Origin: a virus
Strand: one strand, 5' to 3'
IMG/VR virus record: IMGVR_UViG_3300049489_000312
Location: 1 to 51,404 of that record
DNA length: 51,404 nucleotides
Position 1 is the stretch's first letter. Every line of letters starts with the position of its first letter. The translations under genes and the position numbers were made by a program. The notes beneath the pieces are model-generated. The model did not search any database, had not been told where the DNA came from, and saw nothing but the letters and a program-made list of their open reading frames with translations. Positions 5,975 through 13,580 of the stretch are shown here, piece after piece.

Positions 5975-7922
5975 CGCCACACGGGATGAAATCGACAGGC
6001 TCGTCACAAACCTGCGTATCCGCAAAAAGGCGTCTGGCAACCATTTGGTTGCTGATTGCGTCTCGCCAGAGTGCCTGAAGCCGGGGCACCTGTACGTCAA
6101 CGCAGAGACAGGTCTGTGGGATTGCAAACGCTGCAACGCCAGCGGAAACGCTTTCCAATTGGCTACGCTCCTGGGCATCCGCCTGCGGGATCGTGCTCTG
6201 GTGGCGACGGCATCGGCTGTAGCAATGACCGGCGCGACCCCGCTCCCCCGCCTTCGCGAGGCCAAGGGGTTCAATCTGGCCACCGTCACCCATGCATGTG
6301 AGCGGTTGTTCATCGACGACAAGGGCAAGCCTGTTCTAGATTACCTGCATGAGCGCGGGTTTGACGACGAGACAATCTGTCGGTTCAAACTTTGTCTGAT
6401 GTTCCTCAAGGAAGGCGGGCAGACAGAGCCTGCCGTTGGCATCCCCTACGTGTCCGACGGGAAGGTCACGCTCATCAAGCAGCGGAATCTCGCCAGCACC
6501 AAAGCAGAGCGGAAGTTCCGCCGCATCCCTGTGGGTGCCCCTAGCTCGCTGTTCAACGGGGATGCGGTACGCGGCTGCACCCAGGCAGTTCTCGTTGAGG
6601 GTGAGCTTGATGCCGTTAGTTTGTATCAATTCGGCGTGACCAATGCGGCCAGCACAAGTCTGGGCGCACAGAAAAACATCCCCCAGGAGTGGGCAGAGAC
6701 TCTTGCGGCAGCTGATGACATTGTCCTCTGGTATGACGATGACGAAGTTGGCGACCAAGCCACTGCTTCGTTGATCCAACGGCTTGGATCGCACCGCTGC
6801 AGGATTGCGTCAATCCCGGTGGAAATCTCCGACCGGCTTCTGGAGAAGACAGGCAAGGCGCCCAAAGATGTGAACGACCTGCTGCGCTCCGGCCTTGTCA
6901 GCAGTGAGGAAGTGCGCGCAATCATCGCCTCTGCCAAGGGCATTGAGAACCAAGACGTTGTTCACGTCTCCAGTTTCAACGACGTCCTGGCCAATGAAAT
7001 AGACAATGCAGGAACGTCTCTCGGGATCCCTACCGGGTGGAGCAATCTGGACGCTTTCATCAAGGGCATTCGACGCCAGGAGTTGATTGTACTCACTGGA
7101 CACACCGCGCACGGCAAGACCAGTTTTGCCACTGCCCTGCTTGATCAGATTTCCAACATCCACAAAGAGCCAGTGCTCATCTCAAGCCTGGAAAACGGGC
7201 CGGTTTCAACTGCCCGGAAACTTCTCCAGCGCAAACTTGGGATGCCGTTGAGCCATATCAAGACTGAGCAGGACCGCATTGATGCCCATGAAACACTGTC
7301 AGAGACATCCGTTGCACTGACCTATGTGCTCAACCTGTACGGTCTGCAGAAGTATGATGCTATCCGTGACGCATTCGTCTACGCCAGGAAACGGCTTGGC
7401 GTTAAATACGCGGTGGTTGACCACCTGCACTTCCTGGCGAAAGACAATTCGCATCAGGATGAGCGGGAGTTTGTGGACTCTGCAGTGCTCAGGTTTGCGG
7501 CATTGACCCGCGAACTGGATATGGCAATCGTCCTGCTGGCCCACCCCAGAGGCAGTGTGGAATTGGACACGCTCCCCAATGGCGATTCGATCAAAGGGTC
7601 TTCCAGCGTGAAACAAGCAGCTGACCTTGGGCTTACGGTTTATCGGTCACTGGACCTGCATTCTGACCCGCGACCGCGCAAGGTGAACCTGAAGGACAGT
7701 AGCGGAAAAAAGATGTCCGTCATGCTTGCCCCGAATAATTCTCTCGTGTACTGCTGGAAAGCCAGGCATGACGAAGCGCGTGAAGGCGCGTGCATGTTCC
7801 GGTTTGAAGCCCGTGGACTGGACTTCAAAGAAGAGCGGATGCAAACCGACCAACCCCAAACAACCTACGGGTCACCGCGACCATTCGCAGACCCGTTTGC
7901 CTCTAGCGGAGAAGAGCAATGA
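5964..7922 (+). CDS. Primase-helicase (T7 gp4/Twinkle-like)
   Basis: 652 aa; ATG 5964 has AGGAGG 6 nt upstream and overlaps the initiator stop. An N-terminal zinc ribbon uses Cys32, Cys37, Cys54 and Cys57. The TOPRIM domain shows VEGELDA (Glu212) and WYDDDEVGD (Asp258/Asp260). A linker leads to a RecA-type hexameric helicase domain with Walker A GHTAHGKT (379-386) and Walker B-like YAVVDHLHFL. Predicted to unwind DNA at the fork while making primers. The zinc ribbon and TOPRIM glutamate are present, so primase activity is plausible. Its place after an iteron-binding initiator fits loading at the internal origin. Confidence 0.93.
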   Translation: MRTDATRDEIDRLVTNLRIRKKASGNHLVADCVSPECLKPGHLYVNAETGLWDCKRCNASGNAFQLATLLGIRLRDRALVATASAVAMTGATPLPRLREAKGFNLATVTHACERLFIDDKGKPVLDYLHERGFDDETICRFKLCLMFLKEGGQTEPAVGIPYVSDGKVTLIKQRNLASTKAERKFRRIPVGAPSSLFNGDAVRGCTQAVLVEGELDAVSLYQFGVTNAASTSLGAQKNIPQEWAETLAAADDIVLWYDDDEVGDQATASLIQRLGSHRCRIASIPVEISDRLLEKTGKAPKDVNDLLRSGLVSSEEVRAIIASAKGIENQDVVHVSSFNDVLANEIDNAGTSLGIPTGWSNLDAFIKGIRRQELIVLTGHTAHGKTSFATALLDQISNIHKEPVLISSLENGPVSTARKLLQRKLGMPLSHIKTEQDRIDAHETLSETSVALTYVLNLYGLQKYDAIRDAFVYARKRLGVKYAVVDHLHFLAKDNSHQDEREFVDSAVLRFAALTRELDMAIVLLAHPRGSVELDTLPNGDSIKGSSSVKQAADLGLTVYRSLDLHSDPRPRKVNLKDSSGKKMSVMLAPNNSLVYCWKARHDEAREGACMFRFEARGLDFKEERMQTDQPQTTYGSPRPFADPFASSGEEQ

Positions 7923-8419
7923 TGAAACTGACTGCACCAGCGTTCGTGAAAAGCGGTATCAAGATTCTAAAAACCACCATGCTCGCCAAGGGTCCGAAGG
8001 CTGACCCTGTGCATGTGTCTGAAGTTGAGCTTACGTTGATGATTAACGTCACAGAAAGCGTTGGCGGAATAGTCTGGTTGTTCCCAGGTATTGTGGAATA
8101 TCTGCGTGGCATTTCTGGTATTCCTGGCTACGCAGGTGAACAGAGAACGTCCAATGCTGTCCTCCCAGAAGGGCGGATGACGTTCAGTTTGGAGAATGGC
8201 GAAGTGGTTTTTTCTGGACTTGCATTCTGTAAGTCCAAAGCCAAGCTCAAGATTAACGACGGATACGAAGTTGAACTAACGCTCAAGCCGCGCATCAAGG
8301 TCACGTCTGACGAGCTTGTTGCGGTGTGCGGCCTGACGAGCAGTGATGTTTCCGTCGATATTGAGCCTGCTCAGTTGGAGATTGCGGGAACATCGCGTAT
8401 GGACAAACGCTCCGCTTAA
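7919..8419 (+). CDS. Hypothetical replication-cluster protein (166 aa)
   Basis: ATG at 7919 overlaps the primase-helicase stop (ATGA) and follows GGAGAAG; the adjacent second ATG (7922) is equally possible. Mostly beta, with alternating hydrophobic strands (VSEVELTLMINVTESV, GRMTFSLENGEVVFSGLAF). No cysteine cluster, signal or catalytic motif recognised. Its position suggests a replisome accessory factor. Confidence 0.75.
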   Translation: MMKLTAPAFVKSGIKILKTTMLAKGPKADPVHVSEVELTLMINVTESVGGIVWLFPGIVEYLRGISGIPGYAGEQRTSNAVLPEGRMTFSLENGEVVFSGLAFCKSKAKLKINDGYEVELTLKPRIKVTSDELVAVCGLTSSDVSVDIEPAQLEIAGTSRMDKRSA

Positions 8420-8436
8420 TGGTAGTTGAACAACCG

Positions 8437-8453
8437 CGCAGGGTGTCCCTGCG
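8437..8453 (+). promoter_or_regulatory. Hairpin abutting the ribosome site of the 135-aa gene (copy C)
   Basis: CGCAGGG-TGT-CCCTGCG: a perfect 7-bp stem with a 3-nt loop whose last G is the first base of the GGAGG at 8453-8457. It shares the GGG-TGN-CCC core with leader hairpins at 4324 and 50527. Folding could partly mask or position the ribosome site. Confidence 0.5.
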
Positions 8454-8462
8454 GAGGATTCG

Positions 8463-8870
8463 ATGGCATATCCCAGCGTAGCCAAAGCCCTGGAGACTGT
8501 TGTCGGCAAAGTCCTAGCCGGTGGAGCCGTTGCGACGGAGTCTGTCGTCGTTGATGGATACCGGGTTATCCTGGCTGCAAAGGGCAAAGGTGAGAATGAC
8601 TGGCGCCAGCACGACCGGGTGGCTGTAAGAATCTGCATTCGAATCGATGAGAACAAGGCATCGCTGGATGCGCTTGAGATTGGGTCGTTGACGGAAACGC
8701 TGATGGTCAGGCTAGAGATGGAGCTTGACTCATTATTCCATGCGGCATGTGTCGGGATGCGGCTCTACATCAACGACATTAAGGGCAACGTAGCTCGTCA
8801 CGTCACAAGGCGTGATGGGTTTCTCGATTCCATGTGGTTCGTCGTCAGGAGTCCCAATGCGCGAGTCTGA
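8463..8870 (+). CDS. Hypothetical protein (135 aa)
   Basis: ATG 8463 follows GGAGG that abuts a hairpin. Alpha/beta protein opening with a helix (AYPSVAKALETVVGKVL) and continuing with strands and a charged turn (KGKGENDWRQHDRVAVRICI). The C-terminus overlaps the next gene by 14 bp. No family recognised. Confidence 0.75.
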   Translation: MAYPSVAKALETVVGKVLAGGAVATESVVVDGYRVILAAKGKGENDWRQHDRVAVRICIRIDENKASLDALEIGSLTETLMVRLEMELDSLFHAACVGMRLYINDIKGNVARHVTRRDGFLDSMWFVVRSPNARV

Positions 8871-9366
8871 AATGTGGCGTGAGGATGTGCGGTTTTTGGC
8901 TGAAGGCGATGTCCTTGATTACATGGGACGCCCGCTCAGGCTACGGCACCTTATCCAGCGAAGGTGGGGTTGGCCACGGGCTGCCACTGAAATGGCAATC
9001 CCGGCTGTGCTGCGCCAGGAACAGCCTGGGATTTGGGTCAACGGGCCATTGATGCGCGCCCAACAGGCCGACCTCATAAAGGCAGAGCCAGAGATAATCC
9101 CAGCGCTACTGGATGGACTGGCTGGAAAGACTACCAGGGAGTCCAACGACTTTGGACGCCCCATCGAGGAGGTCACGGTTGAGTTTGATTCTGCGATTGC
9201 TGACGAGGGGTTGGTTACAACGATCATCCACGCCGTAGCTCGCAGGCTCGGCTGTGCATCAGACGATCTACGCAAGGCGATTGGATTCCATCCTGTCAAC
9301 GGTTTCTCTGGTGAGAAGATTACAATCCATGTGCCGGCGCACGGCACGTTCAAGGTGCAGCGATGA
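8857..9366 (+). CDS. Hypothetical protein (169 aa)
   Basis: Start at 8857 is chosen because AGGAG lies 5 nt upstream; the earlier in-frame ATG at 8812 has none. Features are an acidic N-terminus (MRESEMWREDVRFLAEGDV), a Trp-rich stretch RRWGWPRAATEMA resembling a small DNA-binding element, and an alpha/beta C-terminal half. Its stop overlaps the RuvC-like start by ATGA. Function unknown. Confidence 0.75.
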   Translation: MRESEMWREDVRFLAEGDVLDYMGRPLRLRHLIQRRWGWPRAATEMAIPAVLRQEQPGIWVNGPLMRAQQADLIKAEPEIIPALLDGLAGKTTRESNDFGRPIEEVTVEFDSAIADEGLVTTIIHAVARRLGCASDDLRKAIGFHPVNGFSGEKITIHVPAHGTFKVQR

Positions 9367-9836
9367 AGGTTCTAGGTATCGACCCAGGTTCTACGGTTGG
9401 CTATGCCGTGATGACAGACCAAGGCATATCTAAATGGGGCCAGGGTCCGATGCTGGATGTGATACCAGAGATAATCAGCACGGCAATGGCGCATGCCCAA
9501 CTGGATGTGATCGCAATAGAGCGGGCGTTCGTCGGGCGAGGCATCCACTCATCTCTGGTGGTTGCTGAGAATGAGTCATTCCTGCGAGGAGCACTTTGGC
9601 AGGCCGGCGTGCGTGCAAACAATTGGAGGCCACTGGCAATGGAATGGCGTGCGCTCCATGGGTTCCGGCGCGAGTCCAAGCTGGCCCACCAGCAGGCACT
9701 AGGGATGGCCGCTGCACGCACAGGCTCGCAATTCAGGCCCAAGAACATCCACGTTGCAGAGGCTATCTGCATTGCGATTGCAGCCTGGGAAAAAACCAGC
9801 AACGAACGCAACCAACTGACGCTAGGAGGAATGTGA
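9363..9836 (+). CDS. RuvC-like Holliday junction resolvase
   Basis: 157 aa, the usual size for RuvC. Motif 1 is VLGIDPG with Asp7; motif 2 is VIAIERAF with Glu53; the C-terminal motif is HVAEAICIA with His130 and Glu133. Cellular RuvC carries Asp at the last position (HxxD), so Glu133 is a natural variant and should still bind a metal. Cleaves four-way junctions symmetrically; in lytic phages this debranches replicated DNA before packaging. Coupled at both ends by ATGA/TGATG overlaps. Confidence 0.88.
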   Translation: MKVLGIDPGSTVGYAVMTDQGISKWGQGPMLDVIPEIISTAMAHAQLDVIAIERAFVGRGIHSSLVVAENESFLRGALWQAGVRANNWRPLAMEWRALHGFRRESKLAHQQALGMAAARTGSQFRPKNIHVAEAICIAIAAWEKTSNERNQLTLGGM

Positions 9837-10240
9837 TGGCGCCTAGTTATCTGAGAGACTGCGAAGACGCTGAGTTACTACTGGCCGGCAAATCATGTCC
9901 GTGCGGATGCACGATCCAAGACGCTGTTTCGCGTGTTGATGGAAACTACGTCGATGTGACATGCGCCTGCGGGAATGAGCATTGGATTGAGCGGATGCAT
10001 GCAGGCAAATGGGTTGCGCATGCATTGGCTCGGTATGAGTCACAGCCGTGGCGCTACATGCGTGTCTGGCGTTGGCATGATGCCCCGTGGCTGTTACGGA
10101 CTGCTATCCCAAAAGACCGCTCTGGATGGAACTTGGTGTTGATGCCGCATCCCAGGCACGGGTCAACCGACAGTTGGGCGATTACCCACGAACAAATTAT
10201 TGGCGATTGGAAACTGATCGCCGGGACGGTGATGCCATGA
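9836..10240 (+). CDS. Cysteine-rich hypothetical protein (134 aa)
   Basis: ATG 9836 shares a base with the RuvC-like stop and has AGGAGG 6 nt upstream. The N-terminal third has paired cysteines (SCPCGC and TCACGNEHW), a likely zinc ribbon. The middle is Trp-rich (QPWRYMRVWRWHDAPW). Not recognised. First member of the coupled small-gene island. Confidence 0.75.
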   Translation: MAPSYLRDCEDAELLLAGKSCPCGCTIQDAVSRVDGNYVDVTCACGNEHWIERMHAGKWVAHALARYESQPWRYMRVWRWHDAPWLLRTAIPKDRSGWNLVLMPHPRHGSTDSWAITHEQIIGDWKLIAGTVMP

Positions 10241-10611
10241 GGGACACGACGGTGGCGTGGCTTGACAACAACTGGCGCATCGAGCGCGGAGAGCACTCAT
10301 ACTGGTTAGTCAAATTTAGCACATGCGTTGAGTTGTACGAGCCGCAGTTGGGAGATGCGGAAGGCGAGGGCCAGCGGGTCGCGATCCTGTATGACGCGGC
10401 CAAGTGCGTGTTGGACGAGTTGGACGCTGACGGTGTCTGGTGGGAGATCGCACGTACCCCGTATCAACTGACCAAATTGTTCGATGCGGACGACCTGGCG
10501 TCTGCCGGCTATCTGTTCGCATTCGACCCGGTGGGTGGCGTTCCGTCGTGGATGCCCAAGAAGTGGCGCGAGGAAACCCACGTGGGTGACTGGAAGGTGG
10601 TGCTCGCATGA
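10237..10611 (+). CDS. Hypothetical protein (124 aa)
   Basis: ATG 10237 overlaps the preceding stop (ATGA); an earlier ATG at 10087 would lie deep inside the neighbour and has no ribosome site. Acidic, Trp-rich protein with VAWLDNNWRIERGEHSYW and WMPKKWREETHVGDWKVVL. No family recognised. The stop couples to the Imm-5-like gene. Confidence 0.75.
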   Translation: MRDTTVAWLDNNWRIERGEHSYWLVKFSTCVELYEPQLGDAEGEGQRVAILYDAAKCVLDELDADGVWWEIARTPYQLTKLFDADDLASAGYLFAFDPVGGVPSWMPKKWREETHVGDWKVVLA

Positions 10612-11126
10612 TAAGTTTCCACGCCGAATTGAAGCGCATGGCTGCATGCTCCAACGGCGCCGCCTGGGCGCGGGACTACCCGGCGGCGCAGGCAGCTTGG
10701 GATGCCTGCCCACGTGGGGACTGGATGTTGTGGTGGGCGGCCAAGAGAGGCGTCCGCCGGCAGGATCTGGTTCTCGCAGCGTGTGCGTGTGCAAGGCTGG
10801 CTCTGCCGTATGCTCAGGGCGACGAGGCAGAGATTGCGATTGCCACGGCGGAACGGTTTGTACATGGCGACAAGAGCGTGGCACTGAGTGACGTGCGTGT
10901 CGCCGCTGGGGACGACGACGCATCTGCTTGGGTCTCCGCTTTGGCTGCTAGGTCCATTGACGCCACCGCTTGGTCCGTCGATGACTCCGCTTGGCCCGCC
11001 CACACTGTCGCAAGGACCGCCCACGTCGCATCCGACGCCGCCTTCAACGCCGACAGCATCCCGCGCGAGGAAACGCTGCGCAAATGCGCCGACATTTGCC
11101 GGCGGTTCTGGAAAGAGGTGCCGTGA
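10608..11126 (+). CDS. Imm-5-like domain protein (172 aa)
   Basis: The pattern AAWDACPRGDWMLWWAAKRG, then LVLAACACARLALPY and an Ala/Asp-rich helical repeat region ending in LRKCADICRRFW resembles the Imm-5-like domain seen in polymorphic-toxin immunity proteins and in many phage small-gene clusters. That match is from pattern memory only. All-helical, alanine-rich, acidic. In phages the function is not established. Coupled on both sides by ATGA and TGATG. Confidence 0.7.
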   Translation: MISFHAELKRMAACSNGAAWARDYPAAQAAWDACPRGDWMLWWAAKRGVRRQDLVLAACACARLALPYAQGDEAEIAIATAERFVHGDKSVALSDVRVAAGDDDASAWVSALAARSIDATAWSVDDSAWPAHTVARTAHVASDAAFNADSIPREETLRKCADICRRFWKEVP

Positions 11127-11350
11127 TGGACGTTCTCACTATGGTCCGCAAGGCGCTGAAGGCCGGCGGCTACGACGGCCTGTGGAATGAGTGCGGCGAG
11201 TGCGCGTGCTCGCTAGACCACCTGTCCCCGTGTGGCGAGATGAGCCAGGACTGCGAGGCCGGCATCAAGGGGCCGTGCGACCCGGAAACGTGCGTGGCGG
11301 ACGGGACGTGTGAGTGGCACATTGTGCCAGCGAAGAAGAGGACGAAATGA
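11126..11350 (+). CDS. Cys-rich GYxGL-family small protein (74 aa), paralogue 1
   Basis: ATG 11126 shares its A with the previous stop (TGATG), and GAGGTG lies just upstream. Shared features with the 74-aa protein at 12919: a helical start with VR, then GYDGLW, a cysteine pair (CGECAC), SPCGEMSQDC, PC-x-PETC, VADGTCEWHI. Eight cysteines suggest two zinc sites or a disulphide-rich fold. I have seen such proteins in other phage small-gene clusters, but no function is known to me. Confidence 0.8.
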   Translation: MDVLTMVRKALKAGGYDGLWNECGECACSLDHLSPCGEMSQDCEAGIKGPCDPETCVADGTCEWHIVPAKKRTK

Positions 11351-11727
11351 CGCGCAAGTGCGAGGTCTGCCAGAAGAGAATCGAGGACGTGAGCGACACG
11401 GCATATGTAGAGTCCGACACCGTGGTGGCGCACAAGGAGTGCGTGTACGCCTACGGGATGGACCTGCTGCGTCATGCCCGTTGGATGCGCTGGATTAGGT
11501 GGGACGGGAGTGCCGCGAGCGAGTGGGTCGCGAACGCCGAGAGCGACACGGAGAAATTGCCAGAGCCGGCCCGCTGGGGGCATAAGCGCCTGGTGCGCGG
11601 ACTGCTGGTCATGCTGGAGCGAGCTGAAACACACTGTGCGTGCGGAGACACCACGAACACGTCCGATCACGCGGATGACTGCCCGCGTGGGTTGGCAATT
11701 CGCGTGAGAAAAGGGGAGTTCCTGTGA
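11347..11727 (+). CDS. Zinc-finger-like hypothetical protein (126 aa)
   Basis: ATG 11347 overlaps the previous stop. N-terminal CEVC (5-8) with a His/Cys pair at AHKEC forms a candidate treble-clef or zinc ribbon; a second cluster CACGDT...HADDC lies near the C-terminus. The Trp-rich middle (RWMRWIRWDG) is unusual. Its stop is used as GTGA overlap by the next gene. Confidence 0.75.
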   Translation: MTRKCEVCQKRIEDVSDTAYVESDTVVAHKECVYAYGMDLLRHARWMRWIRWDGSAASEWVANAESDTEKLPEPARWGHKRLVRGLLVMLERAETHCACGDTTNTSDHADDCPRGLAIRVRKGEFL

Positions 11728-11891
11728 CCGACGTTCCTGAAACTGCGTGCCCGAAGTGCGGTTACTGGCAGCCGGATTACGACGGGTTCGGCGTGCTGCT
11801 GTGCGTGAAATGCGCGTGGTGTTCGCACGCGTCGATTGTTGGCGACGAGTGCCAGCTATGCGGGCTGGCGGTGGAGGCAAAAAATGATTGA
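11724..11891 (+). CDS. Zinc ribbon protein (55 aa)
   Basis: A short GTG-start gene: GTG 11724 overlaps the preceding stop (GTGA), GGGGAG precedes it, and its stop overlaps the next ATG. Of 55 residues, seven are cysteines: CPKC, CVKCAWC and CQLC, the layout of a double zinc ribbon. No other motif. Probably binds nucleic acid or a protein partner. Confidence 0.7.
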   Translation: MTDVPETACPKCGYWQPDYDGFGVLLCVKCAWCSHASIVGDECQLCGLAVEAKND

Positions 11892-12249
11892 CGACGAAAA
11901 GCTGGCCGGCATGAAGGCCCTGCATGAGCGCGAGCTGCACAAAACCACAGAACTTGGCCGCTCGATAGGGTTTGGGAACCTGATGCACCTGGCGTCGCTT
12001 GCGTGGGAGCGTGAAGACGACCAGCGCGGGTCGCATTTCGTGGTAGGCCCGTGCGCGTCGAGCACCATGGCGTGCCCACACATCCTGATGGCCGACAAGG
12101 GACACAGATTTGTGTTCGACGGAAACGGGCACTGCAATTGGTGCTGCGGCACGGGATGGGTGACCAAAGCCGTGTGGGCGCACATGAATAGACATACGCG
12201 CGGTCCATCATGTGAGGTCGTCAAACTCCCCGGCGGAGGCGACAAATGA
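11884..12249 (+). CDS. Cys-rich hypothetical protein (121 aa)
   Basis: ATG 11884 with GGAGG upstream, which decides against the earlier in-frame ATG at 11836. The N-terminal half is helical; the middle carries ACPHILMADKGH and a HCNWCCGTGW knot resembling a DnaJ-type CxxC-G-x-G element. His-rich C-terminus (HMNRHTRGPSC). No family recognised. Confidence 0.75.
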   Translation: MIDDEKLAGMKALHERELHKTTELGRSIGFGNLMHLASLAWEREDDQRGSHFVVGPCASSTMACPHILMADKGHRFVFDGNGHCNWCCGTGWVTKAVWAHMNRHTRGPSCEVVKLPGGGDK

Positions 12250-12932
12250 TCCAGGCTCAGGTGTGTTTCTCGCGCGGGACATCGCCACTCGCAGGCGTCA
12301 TTTCGGCTGCGTCAATGATGCGTCACGCGCATCCGTACACGTTCCAGCATGGCCCGGCCACGCATGCGTACATTTCGTTGCGAACGCCGGATCTGTCCGT
12401 GCGCATCGACGGCCAGCCTCCCGTGTCCGCCATGAGCGTGGACCCTGGCGGCGGCGTGCGGTTCGACATCGACTGCCCCAATGGCGTGCCGATTGAGAAG
12501 ATCAACCAACTACTCAAGGTGCCATATGACCCGATTGAGTTGGCCACGCAGGTGCTCGCCGGGTTTGAGACGGTGGACGGGATCAAGTCGGCTGCAATTT
12601 GCACGGCCATCGTCCTGCGTGCTGGTGGGGATCGGCCGCGAGGCATGCACGGCGTTGGCAAACATGGAGAAGGGCGGCCACGGGCTGGCGTTTGGCCGGG
12701 AGGTGTCATGGTGAACAGGCGCGTTACGTGGTTGGCGGACTGCCCGTGTGGGCATCCAAGGTCGGCCCACTACTACCGATGGGACAGCATTTCTGGCCCG
12801 CCGACTCCTGGGTGCATCGATTGCTCGTGCAGGCATGACAGCATGCCGGCAGACGCGCGCATGCAGGACGCCATGATCTATCTCGGAGACGGGCTGAAAG
12901 AGGCGGCGGAGGTGGCAAGTGAGCGGCGTTGA
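12246..12932 (+). CDS. 228-aa open frame that is probably two genes joined by a frame change
   Basis: Read literally, ATG 12246 (overlapping the previous stop) runs to TGA 12930-12932. From 12246 to about 12617 third codon positions are GC-rich as in neighbours; from 12618 to 12707 this frame loses it (15 of 30 codons end in G/C) while the +1 frame gains it (27 of 31) and ends at TGA 12712-12714, overlapping a new ATG at 12708. The likely original gene is 155 aa (124 residues, shift, then 31 in +1). The first part is beta-rich (SLRTPDLSVRIDGQPPVSA), with no known family. The cause could be a sequencing indel, a real mutation or recoding. Confidence 0.7.
   Translation: MIQAQVCFSRGTSPLAGVISAASMMRHAHPYTFQHGPATHAYISLRTPDLSVRIDGQPPVSAMSVDPGGGVRFDIDCPNGVPIEKINQLLKVPYDPIELATQVLAGFETVDGIKSAAICTAIVLRAGGDRPRGMHGVGKHGEGRPRAGVWPGGVMVNRRVTWLADCPCGHPRSAHYYRWDSISGPPTPGCIDCSCRHDSMPADARMQDAMIYLGDGLKEAAEVASERR
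12708..12932 (+). CDS. CxCGH-motif zinc-binding protein (74 aa)
   Basis: ATG 12708 has GGAGG just upstream and overlaps a TGA in the +1 frame (ATGGTGA), the coupling style used throughout this island. The motif DCPCGHPRSAH, then GCIDCSC is a compact zinc site. A related C-x-CGH-x4-H...GC-x-C arrangement occurs in the 146-aa protein at 13140. It can be read as the C-terminal end of the 228-aa frame, but an independent start is better supported. Confidence 0.65.
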   Translation: MVNRRVTWLADCPCGHPRSAHYYRWDSISGPPTPGCIDCSCRHDSMPADARMQDAMIYLGDGLKEAAEVASERR

Positions 12933-13143
12933 CGACGTGTTGGGAATCGTGCGCGAGCACCTGCTGTACAACGGGTATGCCGGCCTGTACTCGGAGGACT
13001 GCTGCTGTTGTGAGGTGTCAGACCTGGCCCCGTGTGGCGAGATGCGCCAGGACTGCCGGCCTGGGCACAAGATCCCATGCCCCGGGCCAGAGAACTGCAC
13101 CGCCGACGGGAACTGCGCGTGGCACATTGGGGAGAAACCGTGA
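12919..13143 (+). CDS. Cys-rich GYxGL-family small protein (74 aa), paralogue 2
   Basis: GTG 12919 with GGAGGTG upstream, overlapping the previous gene by 14 bp. Same length and pattern as the protein at 11126: VREHLLYNGYAGLY, four cysteines in a row region (DCCCCE), LAPCGEMRQDC, PC-x2-PENC, ADGNCAWHI. The two copies have diverged well at DNA level, so the duplication is old or they were acquired separately. Confidence 0.8.
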   Translation: MSGVDDVLGIVREHLLYNGYAGLYSEDCCCCEVSDLAPCGEMRQDCRPGHKIPCPGPENCTADGNCAWHIGEKP

Positions 13144-13580
13144 CGACAAAAGACGAAGAGCCCAGACTGTCAATCGCCCGCGCCCTGCTTGCCTGCTCGT
13201 GTGGGCACGAAATCGAAACTCACCGCTGCCTGTTCGATGCGTATGACCCATACGGAGAGGACGAGAAGTGGCTGCACTGCGTGCATGGGTGCGCATGTGA
13301 TCAGAACCGCATGACTGCCGGTGAGTGCATCGCCGGAATCCGGTCAATTGGCGACGCTTTTGTCCAGGCGTCACGCTGGCATAGAGCCAAGGCGTCCGAA
13401 GACGAGTTTGACGCAGTCTTCATCATGTGCGTGGCCGACATGGTCAGGGCCGCGTGCGGCGAAGATGACGATCACAAAGTTAGCGCCTCGTGGGTCCGCA
13501 GCGTCGCCATCACGCTGCGTGAAGCGTGGGATAAAAAGAACATGCGGTACAGTCACAGGCACAGAAGGTCGCCTCCGTGA
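13140..13580 (+). CDS. CxCGH-motif hypothetical protein (146 aa)
   Basis: GTG 13140 overlaps the previous stop (GTGA) and follows GGGGAG. N-terminal LACSCGHEIETHRC and HCVHGCACD form a zinc-binding site like that at 12708. The helical C-terminal half (DEFDAVFIMCVADMVRAACG) is followed by a basic tail (RYSHRHRRSPP). Function unknown. Confidence 0.75.
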   Translation: MTTKDEEPRLSIARALLACSCGHEIETHRCLFDAYDPYGEDEKWLHCVHGCACDQNRMTAGECIAGIRSIGDAFVQASRWHRAKASEDEFDAVFIMCVADMVRAACGEDDDHKVSASWVRSVAITLREAWDKKNMRYSHRHRRSPP

